NCBI GenBank assembly: GCA_963782345.1 | Contig: CAWAJF010000007.1 | Location: 473,761-537,760 of the forward strand | DNA from: DASUPK01 sp963782345 | Lineage (GTDB): Bacteria; Actinomycetota; Thermoleophilia; Solirubrobacterales; 70-9 | DNA length: 64,000 nt | Direction of reading: 5' to 3' | Part shown: piece after piece, positions 32,447 to 43,525 of the stretch | Layout: every line of letters starts with the position of its first letter | Position numbering within the stretch: position 1 is the stretch's first letter | Translations under genes and position numbers: made by a program | The notes under the pieces: model-generated | What the model was told of the DNA's origin: nothing | The model's input: the letters and a program-made list of their open reading frames with translations, nothing else | Database searches by the model: none

Positions 32447-33634
32447 CTAGCTCCGGCTGAAGCGGGACCGAAGGCTCGCGCCCCAGCGCTCCGTCGCGCC
32501 GTCCCACTTCTGCTCGGGGAAGTCCCTGATCGCCTGCCGGCGCAGGAACTCCGTCCCGACCACAAGCAGGACGACGAGCAGCAGCGCGGTCGGGAGTCGG
32601 TGGAAGCCGGGCGTCGGTCCCCACCAGAAGAGCAGGACGAGCAGGATCGCGAGCGTGGAGTAGGCCACCGTTCGCCTCTCGAGGATCGGGGTGATCGCGC
32701 GGCGGGCGCTGCGCGCGAACCCCATCGGACCGGCGAGCCAGGCGCCCAGCACGATGAAGAGACCGTAGAAGATCATTGCCCCGCCCTGGTCGTTGAGGAG
32801 CGAGGTGCCGATGCTCCAGGCATTGCCAGCCGCAGGCTTGACCGCCTCGGTCGAGGCGACTGCGTTGACGACGATGTTGCCGGCAAGGCTTCGAGCCGCC
32901 AGGACGAGGATTCCGACCGCGATGAAGGCGAAGCCCACCGCGCGCAGCGCCTCGCGGCGCCATCCACGGGCCAGGTAGATCGCCAGCCCGAACAGCGCCA
33001 GCGCGAGGACCGTGAGAACCCAGGCCAGGGTCTTGAGCAGATCGAGCGCCTTGTTGACCTTGACGAGCTGGTCGTTGGACGCGATCTGGATGTCGGCGAC
33101 GCCCGGCGGGATCTTGCCGGCGGCGTTGACCCCCAGCTGCTGCCCGAGCTGGCCCACGATGGTGCCGACGTCGAGGGTCACCGGCTGGCTGCCGCCGTGC
33201 TCGACGACGTAGAGCAGCTTCTCCTGTGCGGCCCGATTGGCGTCCTCCCAGAGCTGCTGGACCCTGGGCCGCTCAAGAGCTTGATTGGCGAGCTTGATCG
33301 CCAGCTCGCGGATCCCGGCGGCGGCCGGGCCTGCGAGGGGCTGGAGCCGCGGTGGCAGGGCGGTCTGGAGCTCCCCCTGGACGTCGACGTTCGCGTACAG
33401 CGTGTCGACCATGTAGTCGGCCAGCTGGCTGCGGATCTCCGGATCCTCGAGGAGCTTGCTGCTCGTGTTGGTCCAGGTGTCCGTCTCGAGCAGCTGGCGA
33501 TTGGCCCAGACGGCGAACACGGCAAGGAAGGCAAGGATGGAGGCGACGATCGTCAGCGTGATGACGATCCCGCGATGGCTGCGACCGGCGGGTTGCGCAG
33601 CAGGTCGCGCCGCGGGTTGAGGCGATGCCTCCAT
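32447..33634 (-). CDS. Integral membrane protein of unknown function
   Basis: The 395-aa product has one N-terminal span (about residues 25-45), a large external domain (about 46-190) with helical repeats (ETDTWTNTSSKLLEDPEIRS), and four or five spans in the C-terminal half. The pattern of a single anchor, extracytoplasmic domain and membrane bundle is common in actinobacterial hypothetical proteins, but no function is known. It is convergent with panB and divergent from the YjbQ gene. Confidence 0.78.
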   Translation of the reverse strand: MEASPQPAARPAAQPAGRSHRGIVITLTIVASILAFLAVFAVWANRQLLETDTWTNTSSKLLEDPEIRSQLADYMVDTLYANVDVQGELQTALPPRLQPLAGPAAAGIRELAIKLANQALERPRVQQLWEDANRAAQEKLLYVVEHGGSQPVTLDVGTIVGQLGQQLGVNAAGKIPPGVADIQIASNDQLVKVNKALDLLKTLAWVLTVLALALFGLAIYLARGWRREALRAVGFAFIAVGILVLAARSLAGNIVVNAVASTEAVKPAAGNAWSIGTSLLNDQGGAMIFYGLFIVLGAWLAGPMGFARSARRAITPILERRTVAYSTLAILLVLLFWWGPTPGFHRLPTALLLVVLLVVGTEFLRRQAIRDFPEQKWDGATERWGASLRSRFSRS

Positions 33635-33700
33635 CGAGCGGCGATTCTGTCAGGGCCCTCGGACCGTGCCATCCCCCGATACGGGTGATATCGCGTTCGC

Positions 33701-33706
33701 TAGCGT
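33701..33706 (+). promoter_or_regulatory. -10 box of a probable leaderless promoter (YjbQ)
   Basis: TAGCGT ends 6 bases before GTG 33713 with no ribosome-binding site between. Confidence 0.5.
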
Positions 33707-33712
33707 GCACCC

Positions 33713-34129
33713 GTGGCCGTGCACAGTGGAGAGCTCGCCGTTTCGACCCGCGGGGACTCCGACGTGATTGACATCACCGCGGAGGTAGAGCGGCTGGTGG
33801 CCGAGGGGCCGGTGCCCGATGGTCTCGTCACCGCCTTCGTCCGAGGTTCCACCGCGGCGATCACCACGATGGAGTTCGAGCCCGGCGGCGTGGCAGACCT
33901 GCGCGCCCTGCTCGACCGCCTGGTCCCGATCGACGGCGACTACGAGCACAACCGCCTCAATCACGACACCAACTCACACGCGCATCAGCGCGCCTCCCTG
34001 ATCGGCGCCTCCGAGCAGGTCCCCTTGATCGATGGCCGTCTCGCGCTCGGGACCTGGCAGCAGCTGGTCCTGATCGACTTCGACGATCGCCCGCGCGAGC
34101 GCACTGTGGTCGTGCAAGTCGTTTCCTGA
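33713..34129 (+). CDS. YjbQ/UPF0047-family protein
   Basis: The 138-aa product is family length and has DVIDITAEVERLVAEG, VRGSTAAITTMEFEPG and HDTNSHAHQRASLIGAS, whose histidines form the YjbQ active site, then GTWQQLVLIDFD. Members have weak thiamine-phosphate synthase activity and complement ThiE loss; the true role is unknown. It starts at GTG 33713, placed by the leaderless -10 box. It is convergent with the DUF389 gene. Confidence 0.92.
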   Translation: MAVHSGELAVSTRGDSDVIDITAEVERLVAEGPVPDGLVTAFVRGSTAAITTMEFEPGGVADLRALLDRLVPIDGDYEHNRLNHDTNSHAHQRASLIGASEQVPLIDGRLALGTWQQLVLIDFDDRPRERTVVVQVVS

Positions 34130-34138
34130 ACTGCCCGC

Positions 34139-35050
34139 TCAAAATGCGGCCGGGCTGGCCGTCCGAGCGTTCAGCAGGCGCTGAATCAGCAGCGTGAGGG
34201 TGCCCGAGAGCAGGAGCAGGCCGACGTTGACGGCGAGCACCCCGGCCGCTCCCCAGGAGTCGCGGACCTCGCCGAGGCCAAGTGAGACCCCGAACAGGGC
34301 CGATGCAGGAATCGTCGTCACCGAGATCGCCACCCCGACGGCGGCCGCCGCACGGGTCTCGAACGAGAGCATCGCGGCGACCCCGGCCGCGAGCGCGACA
34401 AGCACGGTCGAGTAGTCGATGTGCGCCAGTCCGTGGAGGGAGTAGTCATGGATCTGGAAGTTCCCCGTCAGAATCCCCGTCGCCTGGAGCCCCCAGGCTA
34501 CCCCGGCCGCGACCGCCCAGGTGAGGGCGATCCCGAGCAGCAGCGTCATCAGGGCGCGGGAGGCCAACCGCGATCGACCGGCCACGAAGCCGACGCACGC
34601 CGCGCAGATCGGCAGTAGATCGGGGCTGACCGCCATGGCGCCCACGATCAGGATCGGGTTGTCGGTGATCACGCCGAGCGCCGCGAGCACCCCGGCGACC
34701 GACATAAGCGCCAGGTATCGCCCGAGGGGACGTGAGTGCGTCCTCGCCTCCCCCATCACCTCGACCCATGCGAATGCCTCCGCGCCGGCAAACCGGCCGT
34801 GGCCATGCGGCGCAGGGGCGATCACCTCCTGGCGGGTGAGCAGATAGTCGGTCTCGTCGATCTCCCATTCCTGGATCAACTGCATGACGTGGTCGGCGAC
34901 CGATGGCATGACGTCGGCCGCGAGGACGACGCCCGTCCCTGCTCGCTCCGGGTTGAGGGCGACGATCCGATGGACACCGCCGGTCTCCTCCAGCGCCCCA
35001 GTGACGGCATCGGCCCGATCCTGCTCGACGGCGAGGCGGAGTCTGAGCAC
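34139..35050 (-). CDS. DUF389/TIGR00341-type membrane protein
   Basis: The 303-aa product begins with a soluble ACT-like domain (about residues 1-75), then a DUF389 core of about six membrane spans. The signature ALGVITDNPILIVGAMAVSP and the later SVTTIPASALFGV are typical. The family is of unknown function. It starts at GTG 35050, 9 bases after the acyltransferase stop. A TAGACT box overlapping that stop codon may provide its own leaderless promoter. Confidence 0.85.
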   Translation of the reverse strand: MLRLRLAVEQDRADAVTGALEETGGVHRIVALNPERAGTGVVLAADVMPSVADHVMQLIQEWEIDETDYLLTRQEVIAPAPHGHGRFAGAEAFAWVEVMGEARTHSRPLGRYLALMSVAGVLAALGVITDNPILIVGAMAVSPDLLPICAACVGFVAGRSRLASRALMTLLLGIALTWAVAAGVAWGLQATGILTGNFQIHDYSLHGLAHIDYSTVLVALAAGVAAMLSFETRAAAAVGVAISVTTIPASALFGVSLGLGEVRDSWGAAGVLAVNVGLLLLSGTLTLLIQRLLNARTASPAAF

Positions 35051-35056
35051 CGGGCG

Positions 35057-35062
35057 AGTCTA
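35057..35062 (-). promoter_or_regulatory. -10 box of a possible leaderless promoter (DUF389)
   Basis: TAGACT on the minus strand ends 6 bases before GTG 35050 and starts with the TAG stop of the acyltransferase gene. Confidence 0.4.
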
Positions 35063-35671
35063 GGAATCGCCCGGGACGGCTCCTTCGCTCTTGAACTCGA
35101 TCTCGCGCAGCACCTTCGCTGGCGCGCCGGCGGCGATCACGCCGGCCGGCAGGTCCTTCGTGATCACCGAGTTCGCCCCGACTACGCAGCGCTCGCCGAT
35201 CTCGACGCCGCCGGTGACGACGCAGCCGACACCGAACCAGCAGTTGGACCCGATCCGCACCGGCCCCTGCGGCTCGAAGCCCTGCCAGGTGATCGGCTTG
35301 GTCGGATCGTCGTAGCGATGATCGGAGTCGCCGACGAAGCAGTTGTTGGCGAACATGACGTGGTCGCCGATCTCGACCAGCTCGAGCGCTGCGACCATCG
35401 TGTTGCGGTTGAGAAAGCAGCCCTCCCCGATGCGAATCCGGGCGTCGCCAGAGAGCGTCAGCCAGCAGCCGGGCTCCAGCAGCGTCCCCTCGCCGATCTC
35501 GAGATGGCCCGAGTCGAGCGCCTCGAGCACCTCGCCCTCGACCGGATATCGAATGAAGAAACCACCCTCCGCCGCGTGCCGGTTGATCCGGCGACGGCGG
35601 CCCCGACGATGGTTGCGCTCGTACCAGCGCCGCTTGACCCACCAGCTGCGCCATTCACTCAAAGTGGCCAC
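35060..35671 (-). CDS. Hexapeptide-repeat acyltransferase (left-handed beta-helix)
   Basis: From GTG 35671 the product has 203 aa. A basic N-terminus (KRRWYERNHRRGRRRR) precedes a left-handed beta-helix of hexapeptide units (IGEGTLLEPGCWLTLSGDAR; later IGSNCWFGVGCVVTGGVEIG) with the acyl-site stretch GDSDHRYDD. It likely transfers an acetyl group to a sugar or nucleotide-sugar. The ATG at 35710 lies inside an inverted repeat and would add residues encoded by that element, so it is rejected as start. Confidence 0.82.
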   Translation of the reverse strand: MATLSEWRSWWVKRRWYERNHRRGRRRRINRHAAEGGFFIRYPVEGEVLEALDSGHLEIGEGTLLEPGCWLTLSGDARIRIGEGCFLNRNTMVAALELVEIGDHVMFANNCFVGDSDHRYDDPTKPITWQGFEPQGPVRIGSNCWFGVGCVVTGGVEIGERCVVGANSVITKDLPAGVIAAGAPAKVLREIEFKSEGAVPGDS

Positions 35672-35693
35672 GAGGGGAGCTTGGCAAACACCC

Positions 35694-35740
35694 GGGGTCA
35701 GGTCTTGCATCCGACATGTGGCATTGCAAGACCTGACCCC
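35694..35740. repeat. Perfect 16-bp inverted repeat (REP-like), 15-base loop
   Basis: GGGGTCAGGTCTTGCA at 35694-35709 is the exact reverse complement of TGCAAGACCTGACCCC at 35725-35740. The element sits between the divergent acyltransferase and ROK genes, 2 bases before a -10 box. I recall this arm as a recurrent REP-type sequence linked to REP-associated tyrosine transposases, but no such transposase is here. Confidence 0.85.
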
Positions 35741-35741
35741 A

Positions 35742-35747
35742 TATCGT
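35742..35747 (+). promoter_or_regulatory. -10 box of a probable leaderless promoter (ROK kinase)
   Basis: TATCGT ends 7 bases before GTG 35755. It lies immediately beside the inverted repeat, so the repeat occupies the -35 zone. Confidence 0.5.
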
Positions 35748-35754
35748 GCGCGGC

Positions 35755-36729
35755 GTGAGCCCCGACTCGAAGCAGGCCGCCCGCGGCGGGATCGACCTGG
35801 GCGGAACGAAGATCCAGACCGTCGTCGTCGATGCCGAGAACGAGGTCCTCGGCCAGTCGCGGCGGCCCACGCCGCACGCCGGCGGCCCTGAGGACGTGGC
35901 GCGGGAGGTCGCGGCCGCGATGCGAGAGGCGGCGGCCCAGGCCTCGCTCGGCACTCGTGACCTGAAGGGCGTCGGGATGGGATCGCCCGGTGATGCGGAT
36001 GAGAAGACGGGCGTCGTCTCGGACGCCCGCAACCTGCCGGGCTGGACAGGCTCGTTCCCGCTCGGGGAGCATCTGACCAAGGAGTTCGGGGTGCCGGTGA
36101 GGATCGGCAACGACGTCTCGGTCGCCGTGCAGGGTGAGTTCGAGCTCGGTGCCGGGAAACCGTTCGGCACGATCCTGGGCGTCTGGTGGGGAACCGGCGT
36201 CGGCGGCGGCCTGATCCTGGACGGAAAGCAGTGGCTCGGCCGCGGGGCCGCCGGCGAGATCGGTCACATGGTCGTGAAGCGCGGCGGCGCCCGGTGCACC
36301 TGTGGGCGGAAGGGGTGCATGGAGGCCTACGCCGGCCGGCTCGCGATGGAGATCAAGGCGCGCAAGGAATACAAGGCCGGCGCGAAGACGGACCTCTTCA
36401 AGATCATGGAGGAGCACGGGCGCGACCGGCTCACCAGCGGGATCTGGGAGCGGGCACTTCACCACGGCGACGACCTGGCCACCAGGCTGATCGATCGCGC
36501 GGTGAAGATGCTCGGTGTGGGCATCGCCTCGGCGGTGAACCTGCTCGATCCCGAGGCGGTGATCATCGGCGGCGGCCTCGGGGTTCGCTTCGGCGAGAAG
36601 TACGTCGGCCGGATCGCGACCCGGATGCACCCTCACCTCTTCGTCCCGGACCGACCGCCGCACATGCACGTCGCGACCCTGGGCGACCTCGGCGGCGCGA
36701 TCGGCGCCGCCCTGCTGATCGACAACTGA
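35755..36729 (+). CDS. ROK-family sugar kinase (glucokinase-like)
   Basis: From GTG 35755 the product has 324 aa. It has the ATP-binding GGIDLGGTKIQTVVVD, the sugar site GSPGDADEKTG and RIGNDVSVAVQGE with the catalytic Asp, then WGTGVGGGLILDG, EIGHMVVKRGGARCTCGRKG and CMEAYAG. The CxCGxxGC zinc motif marks ROK kinases. Glucose or N-acetyl sugars are likely substrates; the exact sugar is not readable. GTG 35746 is an alternative start but is too close to the -10 box. Confidence 0.92.
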   Translation: MSPDSKQAARGGIDLGGTKIQTVVVDAENEVLGQSRRPTPHAGGPEDVAREVAAAMREAAAQASLGTRDLKGVGMGSPGDADEKTGVVSDARNLPGWTGSFPLGEHLTKEFGVPVRIGNDVSVAVQGEFELGAGKPFGTILGVWWGTGVGGGLILDGKQWLGRGAAGEIGHMVVKRGGARCTCGRKGCMEAYAGRLAMEIKARKEYKAGAKTDLFKIMEEHGRDRLTSGIWERALHHGDDLATRLIDRAVKMLGVGIASAVNLLDPEAVIIGGGLGVRFGEKYVGRIATRMHPHLFVPDRPPHMHVATLGDLGGAIGAALLIDN

Positions 36730-36750
36730 CACCGGCGAAGGGGGGAACGG

Positions 36751-36813
36751 ATGGCGCACGTCTGGGTCGCGCCTGCGATGGCCGGGCTCCATATGCGCCG
36801 GCTCGCGCGCTAG
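36751..36813 (+). CDS. Possible 20-aa microprotein after the ROK gene
   Basis: ATG 36751 lies 7 bases after a strong AAGGGGGG ribosome-binding site, 21 bases after the ROK stop, and encodes 20 residues (MAHVWVAPAMAGLHMRRLAR). The spacing and Shine-Dalgarno are better than for many annotated genes here. It may be a real small peptide or a chance ORF. Confidence 0.35.
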   Translation: MAHVWVAPAMAGLHMRRLAR

Positions 36814-36910
36814 GGCCCCGTTCCGCGCTTCGAGGTACGTGGAGAACCCCTAGACGCGTCCGGTGGCGCCGGCGGATGCTTCATGCCCGGCGAAGAGCAG
36901 ACTTCAGTTG

Positions 36911-37516
36911 ATGAAGCGCGCCCTCATCATCGTATTCGCCTCGCTGCTCGCTGTGGTGGCGATTGGCCCTGCGGCCGCTCAGGGCAGGACCAAGTACCAC
37001 TACTGGCAGGACCTCAGCGTGAGCGGCCCGTTCCCCGGTCAAATCTTCCTCACCGTCGCCTACCGCGACCGGCATGGGAATGGCAAGTTCACGCCGCGAT
37101 ATGCCGCCGCCTACCGCCTGCGGACCGGGGTGAGCTGCACCACCGGCGATCCAGGCGACCTTCTCATCAGTGGAAACGAGTTCAACAAGTACGGCTACTT
37201 CAGGGCGAAGCTCAGCCACGGCCGTTTCACCCACAGGTTCGAAAATCAGGCTGAGCAGCCACAGGCATCCGTCCTCAAGGGCGTTCTGAATGGCAAGGTC
37301 CTGAAGCAGCACAGGCGAGGGAACCGGGTCACGCGCACCGCGCGGGTCAGCGGGGCGTTCAACGTCGAGGACTGGGACCCGGCTCCGGGCACCACGAACT
37401 GCACCACCTCCGGGTCTTACTCGGCCACGTCCTGCAAGCGGTGGATGTCATCGCGGGCGCCCAAGTACAGCCACTGGAAGCGCCAGAAGGCTCCCGTCTG
37501 CCGCCAGACCTGGTGA
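36911..37516 (+). CDS. Secreted protein of unknown function
   Basis: From ATG 36911 the product has 201 aa. A clear signal peptide (MKRALIIVFASLLAVVAIG, cleavage after AAAQG) is followed by a beta-rich domain with aromatic-rich strands (KYHYWQDLSVSG, then FNKYGYFRAKLSHG). Its cysteines (VSCTTGD, TNCTTSG, TSCKRW, PVCRQ) suggest two disulfides. No family is recognised. The ROK gene lies upstream and a convergent hairpin follows. Confidence 0.68.
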   Translation: MKRALIIVFASLLAVVAIGPAAAQGRTKYHYWQDLSVSGPFPGQIFLTVAYRDRHGNGKFTPRYAAAYRLRTGVSCTTGDPGDLLISGNEFNKYGYFRAKLSHGRFTHRFENQAEQPQASVLKGVLNGKVLKQHRRGNRVTRTARVSGAFNVEDWDPAPGTTNCTTSGSYSATSCKRWMSSRAPKYSHWKRQKAPVCRQTW

Positions 37517-37532
37517 GAGCGAAGCGGGGCCC

Positions 37533-37549
37533 GGCCTGGCGGCCAGGCC
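37533..37549. terminator. Hairpin between convergent genes
   Basis: GGCCTGG-CGG-CCAGGCC forms a 7-bp stem between the stop of the secreted protein and the stop of the DUF7144-like gene. There is no T-run, as is common in high-GC actinobacteria. Confidence 0.5.
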
Positions 37550-37562
37550 CCACGACACTCGC

Positions 37563-37946
37563 TCAGATTCCGGCTGCCCGCTCGTCCTCCCCGAAGACGA
37601 CGATGCCGTAGACCACCCAGACGCACAGGAAGAAAATGCCCAGCTCCCAGAACGGATGGTGGTCGCCCATCGACAGCAGAGCGCCGATCGCTCCGAGGCT
37701 TCCAGCAACGATGCCGACGAAGCGACCCCAGGCGTTCCCGGCCATCAGCGAGAATCCGCCGGTGAGCTGGATCACACCGAGGATGATCAGCACCCAGCCC
37801 ATCGTGTGGAGATTCGTCAAGACGTAGCGAGTGTCGTCGACGTAGAAGTGAGCGTCGCTGACGGCGCCGATCCCGTAGATGATGTTGAGCACCCCGATCA
37901 TCAACAGCAGGATCGCCGCGAAAACAACTCGACCCGCACCTCGCAT
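37563..37946 (-). CDS. DUF7144-like membrane protein
   Basis: The 127-aa product has four spans: FAAILLLMIGVLNIIYGIGA, then MGWVLIILGVIQLTGGFSLM, WGRFVGIVAGSLGAIGALLS and FFLCVWVVYGIVVFG. The pattern of GVLNIIYGI and GWVLIILGV pairs fits the actinobacterial DUF7144 family. GGAGAGGAG precedes the ATG as a strong ribosome-binding site. Function is unknown. Confidence 0.8.
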   Translation of the reverse strand: MRGAGRVVFAAILLLMIGVLNIIYGIGAVSDAHFYVDDTRYVLTNLHTMGWVLIILGVIQLTGGFSLMAGNAWGRFVGIVAGSLGAIGALLSMGDHHPFWELGIFFLCVWVVYGIVVFGEDERAAGI

Positions 37947-38001
37947 GTGGGTCTCCTCTCCTTTTGCCGACCATCCCCGAGGACGGCCGTGTGACGCGAA
38001 G

Positions 38002-38784
38002 CTACTCCTCGGAGCGGTCAGATTCGGGGGCGCGCGGGCTGGGCAATGACGGCGCGCCGCCGATCAGATCCTGGAGACGGCGAACGCGGCGGTCGTGGCG
38101 CACCTTTCGCGCCTCGGCCTTGACGTGTTTGCCGCTGCCGGCCTGATAGCGGCGCTTTGCCCACCACGAGCCCGGTCGGGCCAGCCGGATCGCCGCGACC
38201 CAGGCGACGGGCGGGATGAACATCCCGACGACGGCCGTGGTGAACTTCCCCTTCAACGCGACCAGAATGCAGAGGGCGAGGCTGATCGCGACGCTGGTGA
38301 CGATGGCGAACGTCGATCCGCCGTTCCCCGCGTCGAGTGGCACGAACCCGACGACGAAACCGCCCCCGATGATCGCTGCGAGGATCACCGCGTCCACCGA
38401 GCTGCGGCCCTCCTCGGCCCAGTAGACGTCCTCCAGGTGGAGCCAGAGCGCGAACTCGTCCAGCGTCAGGCCCATCCCGATCCCGAAGAGGGCCGCGAGG
38501 ATCTCGAGCCACGGGTCATCCGGCTGCAGGGCGAAGCCGAGGAACCCGGCGACCATCATCGCCACGATCCCGAAGACCAGGTGGTGGATATGCAGTCCAC
38601 CGGGAGTCACGTTCCCCGGCCACCACGACACCTCGGCGCGGATCATCCGCGTGCTGAACCGGATGAACCCGAAGGAGAGCAACATCGCCCCGAGCAGCAC
38701 GAGCCCCGCACGCTGGCCCGCGGTATCGAGCGCGGCGTTGCTGTTGATCTGGAGACTGAAGCTGGCTAGCAAACCCTCCCTCAC
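38002..38784 (-). CDS. Integral membrane protein, unknown
   Basis: The 260-aa product starts at GTG 38784. It has about six spans with conserved-looking polar motifs (GGLHIHHLVFGIV and TLDEFALWLHLEDVYWAEEG) that place two His and acidic residues near the membrane, possibly metal ligands. A basic cytoplasmic tail (KAEARKVRHDRRVRRLQDLI) follows. I have seen similar HIHH/LDEF proteins among actinobacterial hypotheticals; no function is assigned. It lies downstream of uvrA on the divergent transcription map, same strand. Confidence 0.75.
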   Translation of the reverse strand: MREGLLASFSLQINSNAALDTAGQRAGLVLLGAMLLSFGFIRFSTRMIRAEVSWWPGNVTPGGLHIHHLVFGIVAMMVAGFLGFALQPDDPWLEILAALFGIGMGLTLDEFALWLHLEDVYWAEEGRSSVDAVILAAIIGGGFVVGFVPLDAGNGGSTFAIVTSVAISLALCILVALKGKFTTAVVGMFIPPVAWVAAIRLARPGSWWAKRRYQAGSGKHVKAEARKVRHDRRVRRLQDLIGGAPSLPSPRAPESDRSEE

Positions 38785-38809
38785 ACTCCCAGTATCGCCC
38801 CGTGCGGGC

Positions 38810-41835
<3,026 letters not shown>

Positions 41836-41836
<1 letters not shown>

Positions 41837-43056
41837 TACGACGATGATAGGAGCCGAACAGGCGTTCCCTCCACAGGCACGCTGAGATGGTGGCGTCCTG
41901 CCCAGGTCACGCCCACCGTGACGAGCCCGCCGGCCAGCCCAACCGCCAGCCCGGCGTGCGGGCTGAGCTCGCTCACCGCGACGCCGGCGGTGCCATTGCC
42001 GAGCGCGGCACCGCTGACGATCGCCATCAGGACCCAGCCGGTGGCCTCCACGTCCGTCCCCTCCGGAGCCAGTGGGCCGAGCAGCAGGTAGATCACGGAG
42101 ATCGTCGGCGCCAGCGCCAGGCCGCTGATCGCCATCAGCGGAAACGCCGCGGCGATCGAGGGCACCGCGACGAGCGGGAGGAGGCAGAGGGCGAAGACGA
42201 GCGCCGCCGCCGGCAGCCGCTCGCCGGCCGATCTCCGCCACCTCCTCGCTCCGAACCAGAGGCCGCCCATCACGCTCCCGGCCGCCTGGAGGGCGACCAG
42301 GGTCCCTCCCACCTCGGCCGCTCCGTGCTCGGAGGCGAACGCCGTGATCGCGATCTCGGTGGCTCCGACCGCGATCCCCACGCCGAGCGCGGCGCCCATA
42401 AGGACGAGGACGCCCGGCGAGCGCAGCGGACTGGAGCCGCGCTCGTGCGCGGGGGATCCTCGCCAGCCGCGGGATGCCGCCGAGGCTGCGAAGACCGCCG
42501 ACCCGATCAGCGTCAGCACGACGCACATGCCGAGCGACGCGGACGGCGACGCCACGGCGATCACTCCAGCGGCCAGCGAGGGACCGAGGATGAAGGCGGC
42601 GTCCACCGCCACGGCGTCGATCGCGAAGGCGGCCTGGCGCAGCTCCGGGTGGGGAACGAGCCGGGTCCAGAGGCTTCGCATCGAGGCGCCGAGAGGGGGC
42701 GTGGCGAGGCCGGCGATCGTGCCGGCGAAGGCCATCGCCGCAAGGGGTGCGTCGGCCGCGGCCAGCGGGATCAGCGCTGCGAAGGCCAGGGCGTTGACGA
42801 GGGTGACCCACACGATCACGCGGGTCTGGCCGATCCGGTCGATTACCCGGCCCTGCACCGGCAGCGACCCCGCGGCCGCGAGGGAGTAGCAGGCCTCGAC
42901 CAGGCCGGCGGCCGCGAACGATCCGGTCGACGCCTTGACGAGCAGGATCGTCGAGAGGGGCTGCGCCGCGATCGCCAGCCGGCCGATGGTGACGCCGGCC
43001 AGCGGCGTGGCGACGCCGCGCGCACCGAGCACCCGCTTGTAGGTCTCCGGGAACAT
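41836..43056 (-). CDS. MFS transporter (12 TM)
   Basis: From ATG 43056 (MFPETYKRV) the product has 406 aa with about 12 spans. Motif A-like VQGRVIDRIGQTRVIVW is between spans 2 and 3, and GLAVGLAGGLVTVGVTWAG closes the C-terminus. It resembles small-molecule or sugar efflux MFS members; the substrate is unknown. ATG 43083 is in frame, but overlaps the divergent ATG at 43082, so the inner ATG with TAACCT 8 bases upstream is preferred. The stop shares a base with the uvrA GTG (TAGTG). Confidence 0.85.
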
Positions 43057-43064
43057 CCGGGGCC

Positions 43065-43074
43065 AGGTTAAGCT
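43065..43074. promoter_or_regulatory. Overlapping divergent leaderless -10 boxes (MFS / VOC)
   Basis: AGGTTAAGCT holds TAAGCT on the plus strand (43069-43074, 7 bases before ATG 43082) and TAACCT on the minus strand (43070-43065, 8 bases before ATG 43056). The two promoters share bases, so only one can be occupied by polymerase at a time. Confidence 0.6.
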
Positions 43075-43081
43075 CGCCCTC

Positions 43082-43525
43082 ATGAGCGGGAGGCCGCCAG
43101 TCAGCGGGATCTCGGAGCTCGTCCTCGAGGTCTCCGATCTCGAGGACGCCCGGCGCTTCTACCGGGACGTGCTCGGCTTCGAGGAGACGCTCTACGGGGA
43201 GGGCGCCGGCGGGCGGTACTGGTACCTGGTCGGGGAGACGGCCCGGCTGGGCCTCTGGACCGAGCAGGTCGGGCTCGCGGGTGGCCGCGGCGGGGCCCAT
43301 GTGCACTATGCATTCTCTGTGGCCGACGGCGAGATCGACCCGCTCAAGGAGCGAATCGAGCGGGCCGGCGCCGAGGTGGAGGGCCCGATCCAGCTCGGTC
43401 CGGGCCGCGCGATCTACATCACCGACCCCGACGGGAACGTCGTCGAGTTCTGGAGCCAGAACATGGGGGAGTACACGGAGGGCGCGCGCGCCGGCGGCGG
43501 CCCGGGCACCTTCCGGCGCGGATGA
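43082..43525 (+). CDS. VOC-family protein
   Basis: The 147-aa product has a single VOC domain: ISELVLEVSDLEDARRFYRD, GRYWYLVG, the HVHYAFSVADGE strand with His ligands, and ITDPDGNVVEFWSQ with the terminal Glu ligand. Glyoxalase or dioxygenase-type chemistry is possible; the substrate is unknown. The stop overlaps the next gene's ATG (ATGA), so they are co-translated. Confidence 0.85.
   Translation: MSGRPPVSGISELVLEVSDLEDARRFYRDVLGFEETLYGEGAGGRYWYLVGETARLGLWTEQVGLAGGRGGAHVHYAFSVADGEIDPLKERIERAGAEVEGPIQLGPGRAIYITDPDGNVVEFWSQNMGEYTEGARAGGGPGTFRRG

Noticed and set aside
35671..35710. Upstream ATG for the acyltransferase (MQDLTPG...)
   Set aside because: It lies inside the inverted repeat, so the extra residues are encoded by the element; GTG 35671 is preferred.
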